Source of the DNA: Yoonia sp. G8-12
Lineage (GTDB): Bacteria > Pseudomonadota > Alphaproteobacteria > Rhodobacterales > Rhodobacteraceae
DNA length: 64,000 nucleotides
Assembly: GCF_038443675.1 (NCBI RefSeq)
Contig: NZ_CP151762.1
Span: forward strand, 620,001-684,000
Direction: 5' to 3'
This document shows positions 62,617 to 64,000 of this stretch, piece by piece (the first letter of the stretch is position 1; each line of letters begins with the position of its first letter). The notes beneath the pieces are model-generated. The model saw only the letters and a list, made by a program, of their open reading frames with translations. It did no database searches and was not told the DNA's origin. The translations under genes were made by a program, and so were the position numbers.

Positions 62617-63741
62617 ATGCGCGCGGAAATGCAAAATACTGTCGCAGCGATTGAAAAGTCGCTTGCCCTGCTTGCGCAGCGGATGGACCGTGAAACCGCC
62701 CCCCACCGTTTGGAGGAATTCAACGCCCGCGTTGAAGACCCGACCTTGTGGGATGATCCTGAGGCGGCGCAAAAACTGATGCGCGAACGTCAAATGCTGG
62801 TGGATGCGATGACCAGCTATGACAGTATCCAGACCGAATTGTCCGACAACATCGAACTGATCGAAATGGGCGAGATGGAGGATGACGCCGAGATCGTGTC
62901 CGAGGCCGAGGCGGCCCTGACGGCACTTGCAGCAAAGGCCGCCAAGAAAGAGCTTGAGGCGCTGCTGGATGGCGAGGCCGATGGCAATGATACCTTCTTG
63001 GAGATCAATGCAGGTGCGGGCGGGACCGAAAGCTGTGACTGGGCCAATATGCTGGCGCGCATGTATGTGCGGTGGGCCGAAAAGAAGGGCTATAAGGTTG
63101 AATTGCAGTCCGAACAGGCCGGTGATGAAGCGGGGATTAAATCTGCCGCCTATAAGATTAGCGGCCACAACGCCTATGGTTGGTTGAAATCCGAAAGCGG
63201 CGTGCACCGTCTGGTGCGTATTTCGCCCTTTGATAGCGCCGCCAAGCGCCATACGTCTTTTACTTCGGTCAAGGTTTATCCGGTTGTGGATGACAACATC
63301 GAGATCGAGGTGAACCCGTCAGATATCCGCATTGATACCTATCGGTCATCGGGTGCCGGTGGTCAGCACGTGAACACCACGGATTCGGCGGTGCGGATCA
63401 CCCACGCGCCCACAGGGATCGTTGTGACCAGTTCCGAAAAATCACAGCACCAGAACCGTGATATCGCCATGAAGGCGTTGAAATCGCGGCTTTACCAGAT
63501 TGAGCTGGATAAGCGCTCGGCCCTTGTCAACGAGGCGCATGAGAACGCGGGCGATGCGGGCTGGGGCAACCAGATCCGGTCTTATGTGTTGCAGCCCTAT
63601 CAGATGGTGAAGGATCTGCGCACGAGCTATGAGACATCGGACACCAAGGGTGTGTTGGATGGCGATCTGGACGGGTTCATGGCAGCCACATTGGCGATGG
63701 ATGTATCCGGCAAAAGCCGCGCCGAGGCGAACGCCGAGTAA
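62617..63741 (+). CDS. prfB: Peptide chain release factor 2
   Basis: 374 residues. GGQ (248-250, in SGAGGQHVNTTDSA) for peptidyl hydrolysis, and an SPF tripeptide (ISPFDS) that reads TGA. No in-frame TGA or programmed frameshift signal in the N-terminal region, so the gene is read straight through, unlike the common autoregulated form. Start at ATG 62617 (MRAEMQNTV); upstream frame not conserved. Confidence 0.96.
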   Translation: MRAEMQNTVAAIEKSLALLAQRMDRETAPHRLEEFNARVEDPTLWDDPEAAQKLMRERQMLVDAMTSYDSIQTELSDNIELIEMGEMEDDAEIVSEAEAALTALAAKAAKKELEALLDGEADGNDTFLEINAGAGGTESCDWANMLARMYVRWAEKKGYKVELQSEQAGDEAGIKSAAYKISGHNAYGWLKSESGVHRLVRISPFDSAAKRHTSFTSVKVYPVVDDNIEIEVNPSDIRIDTYRSSGAGGQHVNTTDSAVRITHAPTGIVVTSSEKSQHQNRDIAMKALKSRLYQIELDKRSALVNEAHENAGDAGWGNQIRSYVLQPYQMVKDLRTSYETSDTKGVLDGDLDGFMAATLAMDVSGKSRAEANAE

Positions 63742-63784
63742 GCTTGGTGCTTGCCAAATCCGCGCCTGCGCGCTTGGATAGCGC

Positions 63785-64000
63785 ATGGCAGATTTTTTGG
63801 AATGGACAGCGCACGACCTGATCGCCGCTTTGCGCGGTGAAAGGCTCAGTGCGTCTGAGGTGATGCAAGCGACATTGGCGCGGATTGATGCGGAGAACCC
63901 GCATTACAACGCGATCGTGTCGCTCCGCGACCCGGATGTGCTCTTGCAAGAGGCTCATGCAGCGGATCAGGCCGACAGCAAATGGCCACTGCATGGTGTG
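63785..64000 (+). CDS. Amidase-signature family protein, 3' end missing
   Basis: First 72 codons only, beyond the window edge. WTAHDLIAALRGERLSASEV and the ARIDAENPHYNAIVSL region are typical of the amidase-signature N-terminal helices (GatA-like). The catalytic Ser-cisSer-Lys triad lies outside. Starts 43 bases after prfB. Confidence 0.75.
   Translation, partial: MADFLEWTAHDLIAALRGERLSASEVMQATLARIDAENPHYNAIVSLRDPDVLLQEAHAADQADSKWPLHGV

Noticed and set aside
62617..62760. Programmed +1 frameshift in prfB
   Set aside because: No in-frame TGA or slippery CTTTGA in the N-terminal region. The frame is open throughout.

Overview
The window looks like chromosomal DNA of a Roseobacter-group Rhodobacteraceae (Alphaproteobacteria). 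The evidence is the gene complement: form II CO-dehydrogenase-type genes, a C4-pathway 5-aminolevulinate synthase with an FnrL-type box, a DmdA-like demethylase, a methanethiol-oxidase-family gene, a phasin with PhaR-type operators, a PpaA/AerR-like regulator and a one-piece siroheme synthase. I cannot place it at genus level. There is no rRNA, CRISPR array, prophage or intact insertion sequence. Three tRNA genes are present (Val-TAC and two Asp-GTC).

Layout. 1-6.6 kb: a coxSLM cluster (form II CoxL, AYRGAGR signature) behind a VWA/CoxE-type gene, an XdhC-type gene and a molybdopterin-binding gene. 6.6-8.2 kb: infC, apparently with an ATA start, and an Ala/Glu repeat protein. 8.2-14.7 kb: a sulfate-assimilation operon (cysG, DUF2849, sulfite reductase, cysH, DUF934, ferredoxin-NADP reductase) divergent from an Lrp-type regulator, with GAAC-N3-GTTC palindromes around it. 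14.3-20 kb: two exported proteins, a P450, a frameshifted SCHIC/PpaA-like gene, tpiA, TfoX-N, and Fe-S carrier and SufT genes. 20.5-25.4 kb: tgt, lon, an HU-like gene, a phosphatase, tRNA-Val. 25.6-30.7 kb: a methanethiol-oxidase family gene with a polytopic membrane partner, a K+ channel with a zinc ribbon, and a frameshifted MFS transporter. 31-39 kb: a phnDCEE phosphonate-type ABC transporter, a rhomboid protease, a phasin, and a Tat-exported cyclic-nucleotide phosphodiesterase. 39-43.4 kb: a DmdA-like / ECHDC3-like / acyl-CoA synthetase cluster with an Lrp regulator. 43.8-49.3 kb: small exported and redox-like proteins, a dipeptidase-ChaC pair, pirin, and two tRNA-Asp genes. 49.3-64 kb: PQQ sugar dehydrogenase, an M20 peptidase, hemA, rodZ-like, ispG, an aminotransferase, a cell-wall amidase, PBP1A, prfB and the start of an amidase gene.

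How the genes fit together. Sulfur and C1 metabolism recur: sulfate reduction to sulfide, possible methanethiol oxidation, and a DMSP-demethylase-like cluster. The CO-dehydrogenase-type operon would add lithoheterotrophic electrons or oxidise another small molecule, since form II substrates are not settled. Phosphorus scavenging is suggested by the phn transporter and the periplasmic phosphodiesterase. Glutathione turnover is suggested by ChaC translationally overlapping an M19 dipeptidase.

Caveats. Three otherwise well-conserved genes (xdhC, the PpaA-like gene, the MFS gene) each carry what looks like a one-base loss in a homopolymer run. This could be real decay or sequence error and should be settled on raw reads. 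Start sites were chosen from family alignment knowledge and visible ribosome-binding sites. No database search was possible.
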